DNA from: Rhizosphaericola mali
GTDB taxonomy: Bacteria > Bacteroidota > Bacteroidia > Chitinophagales > Chitinophagaceae
Length of the DNA stretch: 64,000 nt
Assembly (NCBI RefSeq): GCF_004337365.2
Contig: NZ_CP044016.1
Span: 3,887,507 to 3,951,506, forward strand
Reading direction: 5' to 3'
Shown: one piece after another, positions 43,904-54,840 of the stretch
How positions within the stretch are numbered: the first letter of the stretch is position 1
Layout: each line of letters starts with the position of its first letter
Position numbers and translations under genes: made by a program
The notes under the pieces: generated by a model
The model's database searches: none
What the model saw: the letters and a program-made list of their open reading frames with translations, nothing else
Told to the model about the DNA's origin: nothing

Positions 43904-44938
43904 CTAATCCTCTTCAATTGCGCCGATAGATTCATCCGCAGGTAAAACAGTGCCATTTAATTTTACTCGGATTTTACCTTCGATTTCTGTAGCTAATTCA
44001 GGATTGTCCATGATAAGCTGTTTTACCGCTTCACGTCCCTGTCCTAATTTGTTTGTGTCGTAACTAAACCAACTACCGCTTTTTTGAACAATTCCTAATT
44101 CAACACCCATATCAATAATTTCACCGACTTTGCTGATCCCTTGTCCATAGACGATATCAAATTCAGAACTTCTAAATGGAGGTGCAACTTTATTTTTTAC
44201 AACTTTTACTTTTACACGGTTACCGACAACGGTATCACCATCTTTAATCTGTGCAGCACGACGTATATCCAAACGAACAGAGGCATAGAATTTCAATGCG
44301 TTACCACCCGTTGTAGTTTCTGGATTACCAAACATAACACCAATTTTCTCTCTCAATTGATTGATGAAAATACAGATGGTATTTGTTTTACTAATTGTAG
44401 CTGTCAATTTACGCAAAGCTTGGCTCATCAATCTTGCTTGCAAGCCCATTTTGCTATCACCCATTTCACCTTCCAATTCCCCTTTAGGAACCAAAGCCGC
44501 CACAGAGTCAATTACCACAACATCCAAAGCTCCAGAAAGAATCAAACGGTCGGCAATTTCCAATGCTTGCTCACCATAATCTGGTTGAGAAATCAACAAA
44601 TTATCGACATCAACACCTAATTTTTTTGCATAGATACTATCAAATGCATGCTCAGCATCGACGATCGCACACATGCCACCTTTCTTTTGCGCCTCTGCAA
44701 TCACGTGCGTAGCCAAAGTCGTTTTACCAGAAGATTCTGGTCCATATATTTCAATAATTCTTCCTTTAGGTAAACCACCTACACCGAGAGCAGTATCCAA
44801 ACCAATAGAGCCAGTAGAGATTACTTCAATTTCAGTATGTGCTTTTTCATTCATCATCATCACACTTCCTTTACCAAAATCTTTATCTATTTTATCCATT
44901 GTCAGCTTGAGGGCTTTCAATTTATCTGCATTGCTCAT
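43904..44938 (-). CDS. recA: recombinase A
   Basis: Central recombination protein and co-protease for LexA-type autocleavage. [13 protein letters not shown] Walker A near residue 65, [37 protein letters not shown] near 140-180 (L1 region), [37 protein letters not shown] near 195-230 (L2), and a Glu-rich acidic C-terminus. 344 residues, normal. No recX beside it. It matters for the S24-fused helicase later in the window. Confidence 0.97.
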   Translation of the reverse strand: MSNADKLKALKLTMDKIDKDFGKGSVMMMNEKAHTEIEVISTGSIGLDTALGVGGLPKGRIIEIYGPESSGKTTLATHVIAEAQKKGGMCAIVDAEHAFDSIYAKKLGVDVDNLLISQPDYGEQALEIADRLILSGALDVVVIDSVAALVPKGELEGEMGDSKMGLQARLMSQALRKLTATISKTNTICIFINQLREKIGVMFGNPETTTGGNALKFYASVRLDIRRAAQIKDGDTVVGNRVKVKVVKNKVAPPFRSSEFDIVYGQGISKVGEIIDMGVELGIVQKSGSWFSYDTNKLGQGREAVKQLIMDNPELATEIEGKIRVKLNGTVLPADESIGAIEED

Positions 44939-45024
44939 TTTTATATCTATTTATTCTTTCTAAAATGTAAAAGTAATATATTCTATTCAAAAAACTAATA
45001 TTATTAGTATTTTGCTAAATTATT

Positions 45025-45483
45025 TTACTGTCTGATGAATCGCATCATATTTACGGATCCCATCTTGAACCAAAGGGTATCTTTTTCCAGTTTATAATTA
45101 CTCACCTTTTCAATAATATTTAAGAAAACCTGTTCGCCTTTACCGCCATCCATACAAGCCATTAGCGTTGTTGCTAATGGTTTAAAATGTAAGCTATCGC
45201 CCTTTATTGCATATATACCATTAAATGTATTACATCCCGTATTTCCAGTAACAATAGACTTAGTAGTATCAAAATTAATTGTCGGAATTTTATTGGGATA
45301 CAGCCCTTCGAAAGTTATTCTTGGACCACTGATATAATTCAATTTCCATGTACTGCCTCCGATCGGTGCAGCAGCTGGCACAACAACAGTTTTTTCTGTG
45401 GGTTTAATTACCTTATTGATTTGTGCACAAGAAATTAGCAAAATGGAAGTGCAGATAGTAAATGTGCTATATATTTTTTTCAT
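45025..45483 (-). CDS. META domain lipoprotein (HslJ-like)
   Basis: The start at 45483 (MKKIYSTF) gives a lipoprotein signal with lipobox LLISC; an earlier in-frame ATG at 45501 would spoil it. The META domain follows: GGSTWKLNYISGPRI, NTGCNTFNGIYAIKGDSLHFKPLATTLMACMDGGKGEQVFLN, typical of HslJ-like stress or heat-resistance lipoproteins. Cys in GCNTF and MACM is conserved in the family. 152 residues. Confidence 0.85.
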   Translation of the reverse strand: MKKIYSTFTICTSILLISCAQINKVIKPTEKTVVVPAAAPIGGSTWKLNYISGPRITFEGLYPNKIPTINFDTTKSIVTGNTGCNTFNGIYAIKGDSLHFKPLATTLMACMDGGKGEQVFLNIIEKVSNYKLEKDTLWFKMGSVNMMRFIRQ

Positions 45484-45523
45484 GTTGATACATTGACTCA
45501 ATTATCAATGTGTCAAATATAAA

Positions 45524-45549
45524 GAAAGCGAAGACGAATCTTCGCTTTC
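45524..45549. terminator. intrinsic terminator after the aldo/keto reductase
   Basis: Perfect 11-bp stem GAAAGCGAAGA with TCTTCGCTTTC around a CGAA loop; T-rich in the leftward direction. Confidence 0.75.
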
Positions 45550-45562
45550 ATATCTAAATGAA

Positions 45563-46594
45563 TTAATAAAATTTGGGCGTTGGGTTAAGTTTTGTATTAT
45601 GACGTTGATGCCAATAGGGATAAATTGGCGGACGTTCACTCGCTTTATCTAAACGTTGGATCTGATCAACAGAAAGATTCCAACCCACGGCACCAAGGTT
45701 TTGTTTTAATTGTTCTTCATTTCTTGCCCCGATGATAATACTAGATACTGTTGGCCTTTGCAATAACCAATTTAGAGAAACTTGCGCAACTGATTTACCT
45801 GTCTCTTCTGCAATTTGATACAATAAATCAATTAGGTCAAAAAATTGATCTTCTGGATATATTGGACCTTCTCCTCCACCTTGAGCAACACGACTGTCTT
45901 GGGGTTTTGGGTTTTCACGCGTATATTTTCCTCCTAATCTGCCGGCGGACAAAGGACTCCAAATTACAGAACCTACTTTTTGATCCTCGCCGACAGGCAT
46001 TAATTCCCATTCTAATTCACGTGAAAGCAAAGAATAATGTACTTGATGCGCTGCGTATTTGGACCAACCATATTTTTCACTGATACCCAATGATTTCATC
46101 AAATGCCAACCTGAAAAATTGGAACAACCGATATATCTCACTTTTCCGCTGGTAACAATATCATCCAACGTACGTAATGTCTCTTCTACCCTTGTGGTTC
46201 CATCAAATCCATGTAAATAATACACATCCACATAATCTGTTCCTAATCTTTTCAAACTATTATCGATAGATTTAAGTAAATGAAGACGTGTAGAACCGTA
46301 ATCATTTGCTCCATTTCCAAATGGGAACGTCGCTTTTGTTGCTAATAACAATTGATCTCTTTTTCCTACTATTGCTTTACCTAAAATTTCTTCGGATAAA
46401 CCATCAGAATATACATCTGCAGTATCAAAAAAATTGACACCTGCATCCAAACATAAATCCACCATTTTCGTTGCTTCTGCTACATCAGTGGAGCCCCAAG
46501 CTTTGAAAAAATCATTTCCACCACCAAATGTCGCTGTACCAAAACTTAACACAGGTACTTTCAATCCAGAATCGCCTAATTGTCTATATTCCAT
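45563..46594 (-). CDS. aldo/keto reductase
   Basis: NADPH-dependent TIM-barrel oxidoreductase, 343 residues, cytoplasmic. DAGVNFFDTADVYSDGLSEEILGKAIVGKRDQLLLATKATF near 49-90 contains catalytic Asp and Tyr; YYLHGFDGTTRVEETLRTLDDIVTSGKVRYIGCSN near 125-160 contains the catalytic His. The C-terminal NADP-binding part is SVAQVSLNWLLQRPTVSSIIIGARNEEQL. Substrate unknown; similar members act on sugars. Confidence 0.9.
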   Translation of the reverse strand: MEYRQLGDSGLKVPVLSFGTATFGGGNDFFKAWGSTDVAEATKMVDLCLDAGVNFFDTADVYSDGLSEEILGKAIVGKRDQLLLATKATFPFGNGANDYGSTRLHLLKSIDNSLKRLGTDYVDVYYLHGFDGTTRVEETLRTLDDIVTSGKVRYIGCSNFSGWHLMKSLGISEKYGWSKYAAHQVHYSLLSRELEWELMPVGEDQKVGSVIWSPLSAGRLGGKYTRENPKPQDSRVAQGGGEGPIYPEDQFFDLIDLLYQIAEETGKSVAQVSLNWLLQRPTVSSIIIGARNEEQLKQNLGAVGWNLSVDQIQRLDKASERPPIYPYWHQRHNTKLNPTPKFY

Positions 46595-46677
46595 AACTAT
46601 ATGATTTTTTATAATTCAAAACTAACATGAATCTTGAGTTACTATGTTGTATATTTCCATTATTTACTTGTAAAATA

Positions 46678-47991
46678 TTAACTCACAAATACACTTAATA
46701 TTAAAATAAATATAATACCTAAAAGACCTATCAAGGACTCCATCATCGTCCATGAGCGGAATGTATCTTTAATTGACAAGCCTACATATTCTTTAAACAT
46801 CCAAAAACCTGTATCGTTCAAATGCGAGCACATTAAACTACCAGCACCTATAGATAACACCATTAATTCTGGTGAAACATGTGACACTTGTAACATCGGT
46901 GCAACAATACCTGCAGCCGTCAATCCCGCAATCGTTGCCGAGCCTATAGCGATTCTAATGACAGTAGCGATCAACCAACCCAATATTAATGGAGAAACTG
47001 GCAAATCTTTTAAATAACCGACAATTGTCTTATCAATTCCGGTTGTGGCAAATATTTCCTTCATCGCACCTCCTGCCGCAATAATGAGCAAAATTGAAGC
47101 AATTGCTTGCAAACCACTACCAGCATAATTCATCAACAGACTGATTTTATTTTTTTGCAAAATACCCAATGTCAATATGGAAAAAAGTACGGAAATCAAC
47201 ATCGCATTGCCGGCATCTCCAACAAATTGAAAGAAATGAATAATACTCGGTGAAAAATCACTTTTGTTATTAAAAATTACAGATAAAGTCATCAAAATAA
47301 CTGGACAAAGCGCCGTCAAAAAACTTATGCCAAAGCCTGGCAATTTTTCTTCCGGTAAATCCTTAGAATCAAACAATCCTTTTGGAGGATTAGCTGGAAT
47401 ATGTTTCAAAAATTTTGGAAATATTAATCCAACGACTCCTAAAGTGGGCATTGCAACTATCAATCCATACAATAAAGTCTTTCCTATGGGAGCATTGAAT
47501 ATTACCGCAATGGTTGTAGGACCTGGATGGGGCGGTAAAAAACCATGCGTAACAGACAACGGTGCCGCCATGGAAATAACCAATGGTGTTAATGGTAAAT
47601 CTAATTGATGTACCATGGTAAATACCAATGGGATTAAAACAATAAAACCTGCATTGTAAAATAGTGCGATCCCAACCACCAAACTCGTAATTACAATAGC
47701 GACATTCGCATATTTTTTCCCAAATATTTTTATCAATCCACTACTGATTCTTTGTGTAGCACCAGTTTCTGTCAAAATACTTCCCAACATTACTCCACAT
47801 CCCAATACCAAAATCAATGGTCCAATCGTATCTCCAATTCCCTTTGTAATGGTCAGCTGTATAGCGCTCAATGACATCCCATCAGCGACTCCAATACCTA
47901 TGGCAGTAATCAGTAAGGCGAGAAATGGATGTAACTTAATAACTGTAATCAAAACAAGAAGAGTGAGGATAGAAACGAGAAAAAGAACCAT
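46678..47991 (-). CDS. GntP family gluconate:H+ symporter-like permease
   Basis: 437 residues with about 12-14 hydrophobic helices. The family features TLGPLILVLGCGVMLGSILTETGATQRIS, FYNAGFIVLIPLVFTM, SVTHGFLPPHPGPTTIAVIFNAPIG and SGSATIAGLTAAGIVAPML-type motifs, with MCSHLNDTGFWMFKEYVGLS near the end, are typical of gluconate and other sugar-acid transporters. No kinase or dehydratase for gluconate is nearby, so substrate is uncertain. Confidence 0.9.
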   Translation of the reverse strand: MVLFLVSILTLLVLITVIKLHPFLALLITAIGIGVADGMSLSAIQLTITKGIGDTIGPLILVLGCGVMLGSILTETGATQRISSGLIKIFGKKYANVAIVITSLVVGIALFYNAGFIVLIPLVFTMVHQLDLPLTPLVISMAAPLSVTHGFLPPHPGPTTIAVIFNAPIGKTLLYGLIVAMPTLGVVGLIFPKFLKHIPANPPKGLFDSKDLPEEKLPGFGISFLTALCPVILMTLSVIFNNKSDFSPSIIHFFQFVGDAGNAMLISVLFSILTLGILQKNKISLLMNYAGSGLQAIASILLIIAAGGAMKEIFATTGIDKTIVGYLKDLPVSPLILGWLIATVIRIAIGSATIAGLTAAGIVAPMLQVSHVSPELMVLSIGAGSLMCSHLNDTGFWMFKEYVGLSIKDTFRSWTMMESLIGLLGIIFILILSVFVS

Positions 47992-48084
47992 TTAAAAATA
48001 TTTTAAAGTAAAATTTATGTAATTGTTACTCAATTAATTTTTGAAACAACAATTTGGCATTAAATTTATGACTAAATTCGGAAT

Positions 48085-48876
48085 ATGGCAGATCTACACA
48101 TTACGACTATTCAATCGGATTTAGTATGGGAAAACAAAAAAGCCAATCTTTCTAATTTTGAGAACAAATTTCAGCTTTTAGAATCTGGTGTACACGTTGT
48201 GATTTTACCAGAAATGTTTTCTACTGGATTTAGTATGGCTCCCGAACGTTTGGCAGAACCTATCTCAGGTCCAACCGTTGCTTGGATGGAAAAAATGGCG
48301 GCAAAATATAAAATTATTATCGCCGGCAGTATCATGATCGAAGAAAATGGACAATATTTTAACCGTTTGATCTGGATGCAGCCTAACAAAGTGCATTTTC
48401 ATTATGACAAAAGGCATTTATTTGGATATGGTAAAGAGGATAAACATTACACTCCTGGTAATAAACGAGTGATCGTTTCTGTAAATGGCTGGCGTATATT
48501 ATTGCAAGTATGTTACGATCTTAGATTTCCTGTTTGGGCAAGACAAGGCTCTGAGACTAAAGGATCATTTGAATACGATGCCATTTTGTATGTCGCTAAT
48601 TGGCCAGAAAAAAGAAGATTGGCTTGGACGACTTTATTGCAAGCAAGAGCAATTGAAAATCAAAGCTATGTCATCGGCGTCAATCGTATAGGCGATGACG
48701 GTAATCATATTTATCACTCAGGAGATAGCCGGATCATCGACCCATTAGGAACGATTTATTATCAGGCAGAAAATCAAGAAGAAATGAAGAAATTCGTATT
48801 AGAGAAGGAAAAATTAGACGCAATTAGAAGCCGATTTCCTTTTGCAAAAGATGCAGACGATTTTCAAATTAGATAA
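48085..48876 (+). CDS. nitrilase-superfamily carbon-nitrogen hydrolase (omega-amidase-like)
   Basis: 263 residues with the Glu-Lys-Cys triad: Glu in VVILPEMFSTGFSM near 43, Lys in HFHYDKRHLFGYGKED near 113, Cys in LLQVCYDLRFPVWAR near 147. This branch includes omega-amidases (2-oxoglutaramate or succinamate) of the YafV type. Its end overlaps the convergent GNAT gene by 8 bp. Confidence 0.88.
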   Translation: MADLHITTIQSDLVWENKKANLSNFENKFQLLESGVHVVILPEMFSTGFSMAPERLAEPISGPTVAWMEKMAAKYKIIIAGSIMIEENGQYFNRLIWMQPNKVHFHYDKRHLFGYGKEDKHYTPGNKRVIVSVNGWRILLQVCYDLRFPVWARQGSETKGSFEYDAILYVANWPEKRRLAWTTLLQARAIENQSYVIGVNRIGDDGNHIYHSGDSRIIDPLGTIYYQAENQEEMKKFVLEKEKLDAIRSRFPFAKDADDFQIR

Positions 48877-49390
48877 AATCGTCTTTTTTGATTTGATAAA
48901 TAAAATTGAAAGAAGGATTTTCACCGAAATAGGCAATTTGTTCTTCTTTCAATTTTATGCCTCCAATTCTTTCCACTGCTTTTTGAGAGCGAAAATTCGT
49001 TGCACCTACATGCAGATATACTTTGTCCACATATTGAAATATATAATCTAACATCAATTTTTTCACTTTAGAATTGATGCCCTTGCCCCAGCAATCTCTT
49101 TTATAAAAAGTATAACCAATTAAAATAGAATTTTCAATTGCATCAAAATCATAATAGCGCGAACTGCCAATTATTGTATTTGTCTCCGTATCAATAATGG
49201 CAAATGCGCCTTTACTTTGAATAGCTCCATCAAAGAATGATTGAAAAACTTCTCGTTTGTATCGGTCTTTATTGGGATGTTGCTCCCAAACGAGAGGATC
49301 AGAAGCCGCCAAATATAATTCTTCGAAATCATCTATTTCCAAAGGACGAAGTAAAATTTTATCTATTTGTAATGTCGGTTGTAGATTCAT
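48869..49390 (-). CDS. GNAT acetyltransferase (RimJ/RimL-like)
   Basis: 173 residues: LRPLEIDDFEELYLAASDPLVWEQHP, then IGSSRYYDFDAIENSILIGYTFYKRDCWGKGINSKVKKLMLDYIF, where the acetyl-CoA loop is CWGKGINSKV, and LHVGATNFRSQKAVERIGGIKLKE. Such enzymes acetylate protein N-termini or small amines; target unknown. Convergent with the nitrilase gene and 15 bp behind the lipoprotein gene. Confidence 0.85.
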   Translation of the reverse strand: MNLQPTLQIDKILLRPLEIDDFEELYLAASDPLVWEQHPNKDRYKREVFQSFFDGAIQSKGAFAIIDTETNTIIGSSRYYDFDAIENSILIGYTFYKRDCWGKGINSKVKKLMLDYIFQYVDKVYLHVGATNFRSQKAVERIGGIKLKEEQIAYFGENPSFNFIYQIKKDDFI

Positions 49391-49405
49391 TGTTTAAGTA
49401 ATTCT

Positions 49406-50104
49406 TTAGGAACGCTTACCAATAACCAATCCTAGTGTACCACCAATTTGGGGCGTCCCATTTTTTAAAAAAATGATCAATTTTGCCTCACCAGATTGCG
49501 TAACCTTTCTCTGATACGTCGAAAAAAGACGATTGATATCTGAAACAAATGTAGAAGATAAAATAATTGATTTAATCTTTTCTGAATGATTTAATTCGCT
49601 TAGTTTTCTATTAAATTTTTTCTGATAGATGGAATCCAATTCCGCATAAAGACCATTTATTAATGCAAGATTTACGTCTATATATTGTAATGAATCAAAT
49701 GATTGTTTTGTAGCAATTTTACGCGTTAGAAAAGTAATGTCTTGAAAAAAGTCATTATAGTTTAATTGACTTATTTTTGATTCAATGCCATTATTAATTG
49801 GCTTATCCATTCCGATTACTGCGGAATTATTGGCAACTAGACCAATAGGTTTGTTTATATTCCACATTATATTTTTTATATGGGAAAGATTTTCTTTGGG
49901 AGCAATCGTTTTATAGTTCACAATAGAAGTATCTCCATGAATAATTATTCCATAATTCACTACATCCAGGAATTTTTCATGGAGATTACTTTCTATTTCA
50001 CATAAGGTCGTATCGCTCTCATTTTGTACATTATTATTTGAATTATGACAATTGCAATGCAATAAAAGGATTTGTATCCAGCCCAATCGGAACAAAAATC
50101 TCAT
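49406..50104 (-). CDS. lipoprotein of unknown function, promoter region split by an IS element
   Basis: The start at 50104 (MRFLFRLGW) gives a lipoprotein-like signal with LLLHC as lipobox; an in-frame ATG upstream lies inside the IS element and is not a real start. About 232 residues, mostly helical (NDFFQDITFLTRKIATKQSFDSLQY, LALINGLYAELDSIYQKKFNRKLSEL), ending in GGTLGLVIGKRS. No family recognised. The IS sits 8 bp before the start codon, so the native promoter has been moved almost 1 kb away and expression is doubtful. Confidence 0.6.
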   Translation of the reverse strand: MRFLFRLGWIQILLLHCNCHNSNNNVQNESDTTLCEIESNLHEKFLDVVNYGIIIHGDTSIVNYKTIAPKENLSHIKNIMWNINKPIGLVANNSAVIGMDKPINNGIESKISQLNYNDFFQDITFLTRKIATKQSFDSLQYIDVNLALINGLYAELDSIYQKKFNRKLSELNHSEKIKSIILSSTFVSDINRLFSTYQRKVTQSGEAKLIIFLKNGTPQIGGTLGLVIGKRS

Positions 50105-50111
50105 AGAAATA
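50105..50111. repeat. left copy of 7-bp target-site duplication AGAAATA
   Basis: Identical to 51101-51107; the two copies bracket the IS element exactly at its ACCC...GGGT ends. Confidence 0.85.
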
Positions 50112-50144
50112 ACCCGTTGTGCATTTAGGGAAAAATCAAGAAAA

Positions 50145-50216
50145 AGATGGTTCATTTTTCAACAAAAGGTTGTATATTTAATTGATTATCATTATATTAA
50201 ATACAATGAACCATCT
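50145..50216 (+). promoter_or_regulatory. 12-bp inverted repeat that would bury the transposase start codon
   Basis: AGATGGTTCATT (50145-50156) is the exact reverse complement of AATGAACCATCT (50205-50216), which contains the ATG (50206-50208). Transcripts entering from outside the IS would pair these and block initiation. Confidence 0.6.
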
Positions 50217-51087
50217 CATTCAAAACTACGAAATAATTCTTAAAACCTTAGCGTCTTTTCCAATCAACTACCAGCCCTATTTGCAGATTCGCCATCCTAA
50301 ACTATCGAATATGGAATGCATCGCATTAGCATTAACGGCAGAGTTTATGAGTATAGACTCTGAAAATCCATTGTTTAGGATGTTAAAAGGCACAATTTTA
50401 GAGTTTAAAATTGATAGATCCGTATTCAATAGAAGAAGAAAGATGTTATTTGCTTTGACAGAACAAGTCTGCCAGCACATTGCGGGTGTACTCAATGACG
50501 GTGAGTGTTTTTTTGTTGTAGACAGTATGCCCTTGAATATTTGCAAAATGTCGAGGGTTGGTCGTTCAACGATTTGCAAAGAAGAATTCGAAACTGCTCT
50601 ATCCAAAGGTTTCTGAGCTTCACAGAATCGTTGGTTTTACGGATACAAGATCCATTCTATCATTTCTGCCGGCAGTGTAGTACAACATTTTGATATGACT
50701 TGTGGTGCGGTACATGATGTTCATTTTTTGAAGGATGTACAAGCAGAAATGCAAGACTGTACTATCATTGGTGACAAAGGATACATTACTAATACTCAAC
50801 AACTGGATCTGTTTAGACAGGTGAACATTCAGTTGGAAGTACCCATGAGAACCAACCAACACAACTATAATACTCAGCCGCATATCATCAGAAAAACTAG
50901 GAAAAGAATCGAAACTTTTTTCTCTCAACAATGTGGACAGTTTATGATTCAAAGAAATTTCGCTAAATCTTTTAATGGATTCAAAACTAGAATACTGAAC
51001 AAAATAACCGCCACTACTATCATACAATTCTTAAACAAAACCGTTTTTAAGCGAAATCTAAACAATCTAAAAATTAATATTACCTAA
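50206..51087 (+). pseudogene. IS982-family transposase, interrupted by an in-frame TGA
   Basis: Codons 1-136 read MNHLIQNYEIILKTL... SVFNRRRKM... FVVDSMPLNICK (first Asp) ... ALSKGF, then TGA at 50614-50616. The same frame continues without any shift as ASQNRWFYGYKIHSII, DMTCGAVHDVHFLKD, IIGDKGYI (second Asp) and RKTRKRIETFF (Glu). Family members have an aromatic residue then Cys at this point (KGYCASQ), so the simplest reading is one TGC or TGT to TGA change. Total 293 codons. The 3' end overlaps the right inverted repeat. Confidence 0.88.
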
Positions 51088-51100
51088 ATGCACAATGGGT

Positions 51101-51107
51101 AGAAATA
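51101..51107. repeat. right copy of 7-bp target-site duplication AGAAATA
   Basis: Identical to 50105-50111. Confidence 0.85.
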
Positions 51108-51136
51108 ATAAATTTTTACAATAGTAAAATAACAAA

Positions 51137-51162
51137 AAAGGTGATGCAATTGCATCACCTTT
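51137..51162. terminator. intrinsic terminator of rho (leftward)
   Basis: Perfect 26-bp palindrome with arms AAAGGTGATGCAA and TTGCATCACCTTT between A-rich and T-rich flanks; lies 24 bp past the rho stop codon. Confidence 0.8.
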
Positions 51163-51185
51163 TCCATAATATCCAAAAATACATC

Positions 51186-52994
<1,809 letters not shown>

Positions 52995-53346
52995 AAAGAA
53001 ATGTGGTAATGAAATTGGGCTATCGAATAACTAGCCAATTACTTAAAATTTAAAAAAATTATAAATAAAAAGAAGAAATAAATATTAGTTGAAATTGAAT
53101 GATAAGAAAACGATAAAGCATCAAATGCTGCTGGCTAGGCATTAGGAATGCAAGTTTTCCTCGTGCAATAGTACATCTTTTTATTTATTTCGTATATTTT
53201 TTTTGAAAAAATCTTTAAACGTTTAACAGTTACGGTGTTATTTTGCGATTTACAATTTAGTCAACATTTGTTTAAAGATATGCAAACAAATTAATTTATA
53301 TCTTTGTCGACCTTAAAAATATCATTTTTTCCGAAAATATTTAAAA
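52995..53346. other. 352-bp divergent control region between rho and asnS
   Basis: It contains the asnS promoter box at 53299 and, within the rho leader, a hairpin at 53014-53039 (ATTGGGCTA with TAGCCAAT, one bulged G). Long T runs (53200 region) and an otherwise unstructured AT-rich stretch fill the rest. No reading frame of note. Confidence 0.45.
53299..53306 (+). promoter_or_regulatory. -7 promoter box TATCTTTG of asnS
   Basis: Exact TAnnTTTG match 40 bp before the asnS ATG. The nearest TTTG upstream (53267-53270) is 28 bp away, longer than usual. Confidence 0.5.
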
Positions 53347-54786
53347 ATGTTCAACAAGCGGACCAAAATCAAGGCGCTTCTAGAGTTGGCGCCTAGCGAG
53401 ACACAAGAGTATACAGTAATGGGATGGGTACGTACCTTCCGTAATAATCAGTTTGTAGCGTTAAATGACGGAAGTACGATCAATAATCTACAAGTTGTCG
53501 TGCCGCTTGGGTTGGTAGATGATGCTTTATTGAAAAGAATCACGACTGGCGCATCTATCAAAGCACAAGGAAAATTGGTTGCCTCTCTTGGAAAAGGTCA
53601 AAAAGTAGAATTAAATGCTACGACCATCGAAATATTAGGAGATTCTGATCCTGAAAAATATCCATTGCAACCCAAAAAACACAGCTTGGAATTTTTGAGA
53701 GAGATCGCACATTTAAGATTTAGAACGCAAACATTCAGCTCCGTATTTAGGATTAGACATGCCTTGGCATTTGCAGTTCATCAATTTTTTAATGAAAAAG
53801 GATTTGTGTATTTGCATACACCAATCGTTACGTCAAGTGATGCGGAAGGTGCTGGCGAAATGTTTAGAGTAACCACTTTGCCTTTAGAAAATGCTCCTAA
53901 AAAGGAAGATGGCAGCATTGATTATACACAAGATTTCTTTGGAAAAAGTACTAATCTGACGGTAAGTGGTCAATTGGAAGGTGAATTGGGTGCCACTGCA
54001 TTAGGTGAAATTTATACATTCGGACCAACATTTAGAGCGGAAAATTCTAATACAACAAGACATCTTGCTGAATTTTGGATGATTGAACCAGAAATGGCAT
54101 TCAATGATATTTATGACAATATGGATTTGGCGGAAGAGTTTATCCAATATTTGATTAAATATGTAATGGAACACAATGCAGATGATCTTGCGTTTTTGGA
54201 TAATCGATTGAAAGAAGAGGAAAAATCTCTTCCAATGGATAAACGAAATGAATTTGGATTGATTGAAAAATTACAGATCGTTTTGAATAATAAATTTGAA
54301 AGAATCACCTATACGGAAGCGATTGAAATATTGTTAGCGTCTCCTGCATACAAAAAGAAGAAATTCAAATACGATGTAAGTTGGGGTATTGATCTTCAAA
54401 GTGAACACGAACGTTATTTGGTGGAAAAACATTTCAAAAAACCTGTCATCGTAACCGGTTATCCGAAAGACATCAAAGCATTTTATATGCGTCAAAATGA
54501 TGATGGAAAAACCGTTGCAGCGATGGACATTCTTGCTCCAGGCATCGGTGAGATCGTTGGAGGTTCTCAACGTGAAGAAAGATTGGATCTTTTGTTAGCA
54601 AGAATGGCTGAGGTAGGAATTCCTTCGCACGAAATGGAATTCTATTTGGATACACGCAGATTTGGTAGCGTACCACATAGTGGATTTGGTTTAGGATTTG
54701 AAAGAATGGTATTGTTTGTCACAGGTATGACCAATATACGCGACGTGATTCCATTTGCCCGCACACCAAAAAATTGTGAATTTTAA
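53347..54786 (+). CDS. asnS: asparaginyl-tRNA synthetase
   Basis: Class II synthetase charging tRNA-Asn, 479 residues. The N-terminal OB fold ([21 protein letters not shown]) reads tRNA; motif 1 [50 protein letters not shown]; motif 2 [26 protein letters not shown]; motif 3 [12 protein letters not shown] near 455. The [18 protein letters not shown] stretch is diagnostic of AsnRS. Followed by a short terminator. Confidence 0.97.
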   Translation: MFNKRTKIKALLELAPSETQEYTVMGWVRTFRNNQFVALNDGSTINNLQVVVPLGLVDDALLKRITTGASIKAQGKLVASLGKGQKVELNATTIEILGDSDPEKYPLQPKKHSLEFLREIAHLRFRTQTFSSVFRIRHALAFAVHQFFNEKGFVYLHTPIVTSSDAEGAGEMFRVTTLPLENAPKKEDGSIDYTQDFFGKSTNLTVSGQLEGELGATALGEIYTFGPTFRAENSNTTRHLAEFWMIEPEMAFNDIYDNMDLAEEFIQYLIKYVMEHNADDLAFLDNRLKEEEKSLPMDKRNEFGLIEKLQIVLNNKFERITYTEAIEILLASPAYKKKKFKYDVSWGIDLQSEHERYLVEKHFKKPVIVTGYPKDIKAFYMRQNDDGKTVAAMDILAPGIGEIVGGSQREERLDLLLARMAEVGIPSHEMEFYLDTRRFGSVPHSGFGLGFERMVLFVTGMTNIRDVIPFARTPKNCEF

Positions 54787-54800
54787 TCATATTCAATATT

Positions 54801-54827
54801 ACGGAGGATACACAATCCTCCGTTTTT
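54801..54827 (+). terminator. intrinsic terminator of asnS
   Basis: Perfect 9-bp GC-rich stem ACGGAGGAT with ATCCTCCGT, 5-nt loop, then TTTT. Confidence 0.88.
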
Positions 54828-54840
54828 AATTTACATCAAG

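Larger units (their letters stand above)
50112..51100 (+). mobile_element. IS982-family insertion sequence (989 bp)
   Basis: Terminal inverted repeats ACCC(G/A)TTGTGCATTTAGG match in 17 of 18 positions (50112-50129 and 51083-51100). The ACCC ends, length near 1 kb, 7-bp duplication and the DDE transposase with IS982-like motifs agree with the IS982 family. It carries one transposase gene broken by an internal stop. Inserted immediately upstream of a lipoprotein gene; both sides of the element are intact. Confidence 0.92.

Noticed and set aside
50614-50616. TGA in the transposase as a selenocysteine codon
   Set aside because: No selenocysteine machinery or SECIS-like hairpin is visible, and this Cys lies in a family not known to use it; a one-base nonsense change is simpler.
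52995-53346. sRNA gene between rho and asnS
   Set aside because: Only AT-rich sequence and one short hairpin; no independent promoter-terminator pair was found.
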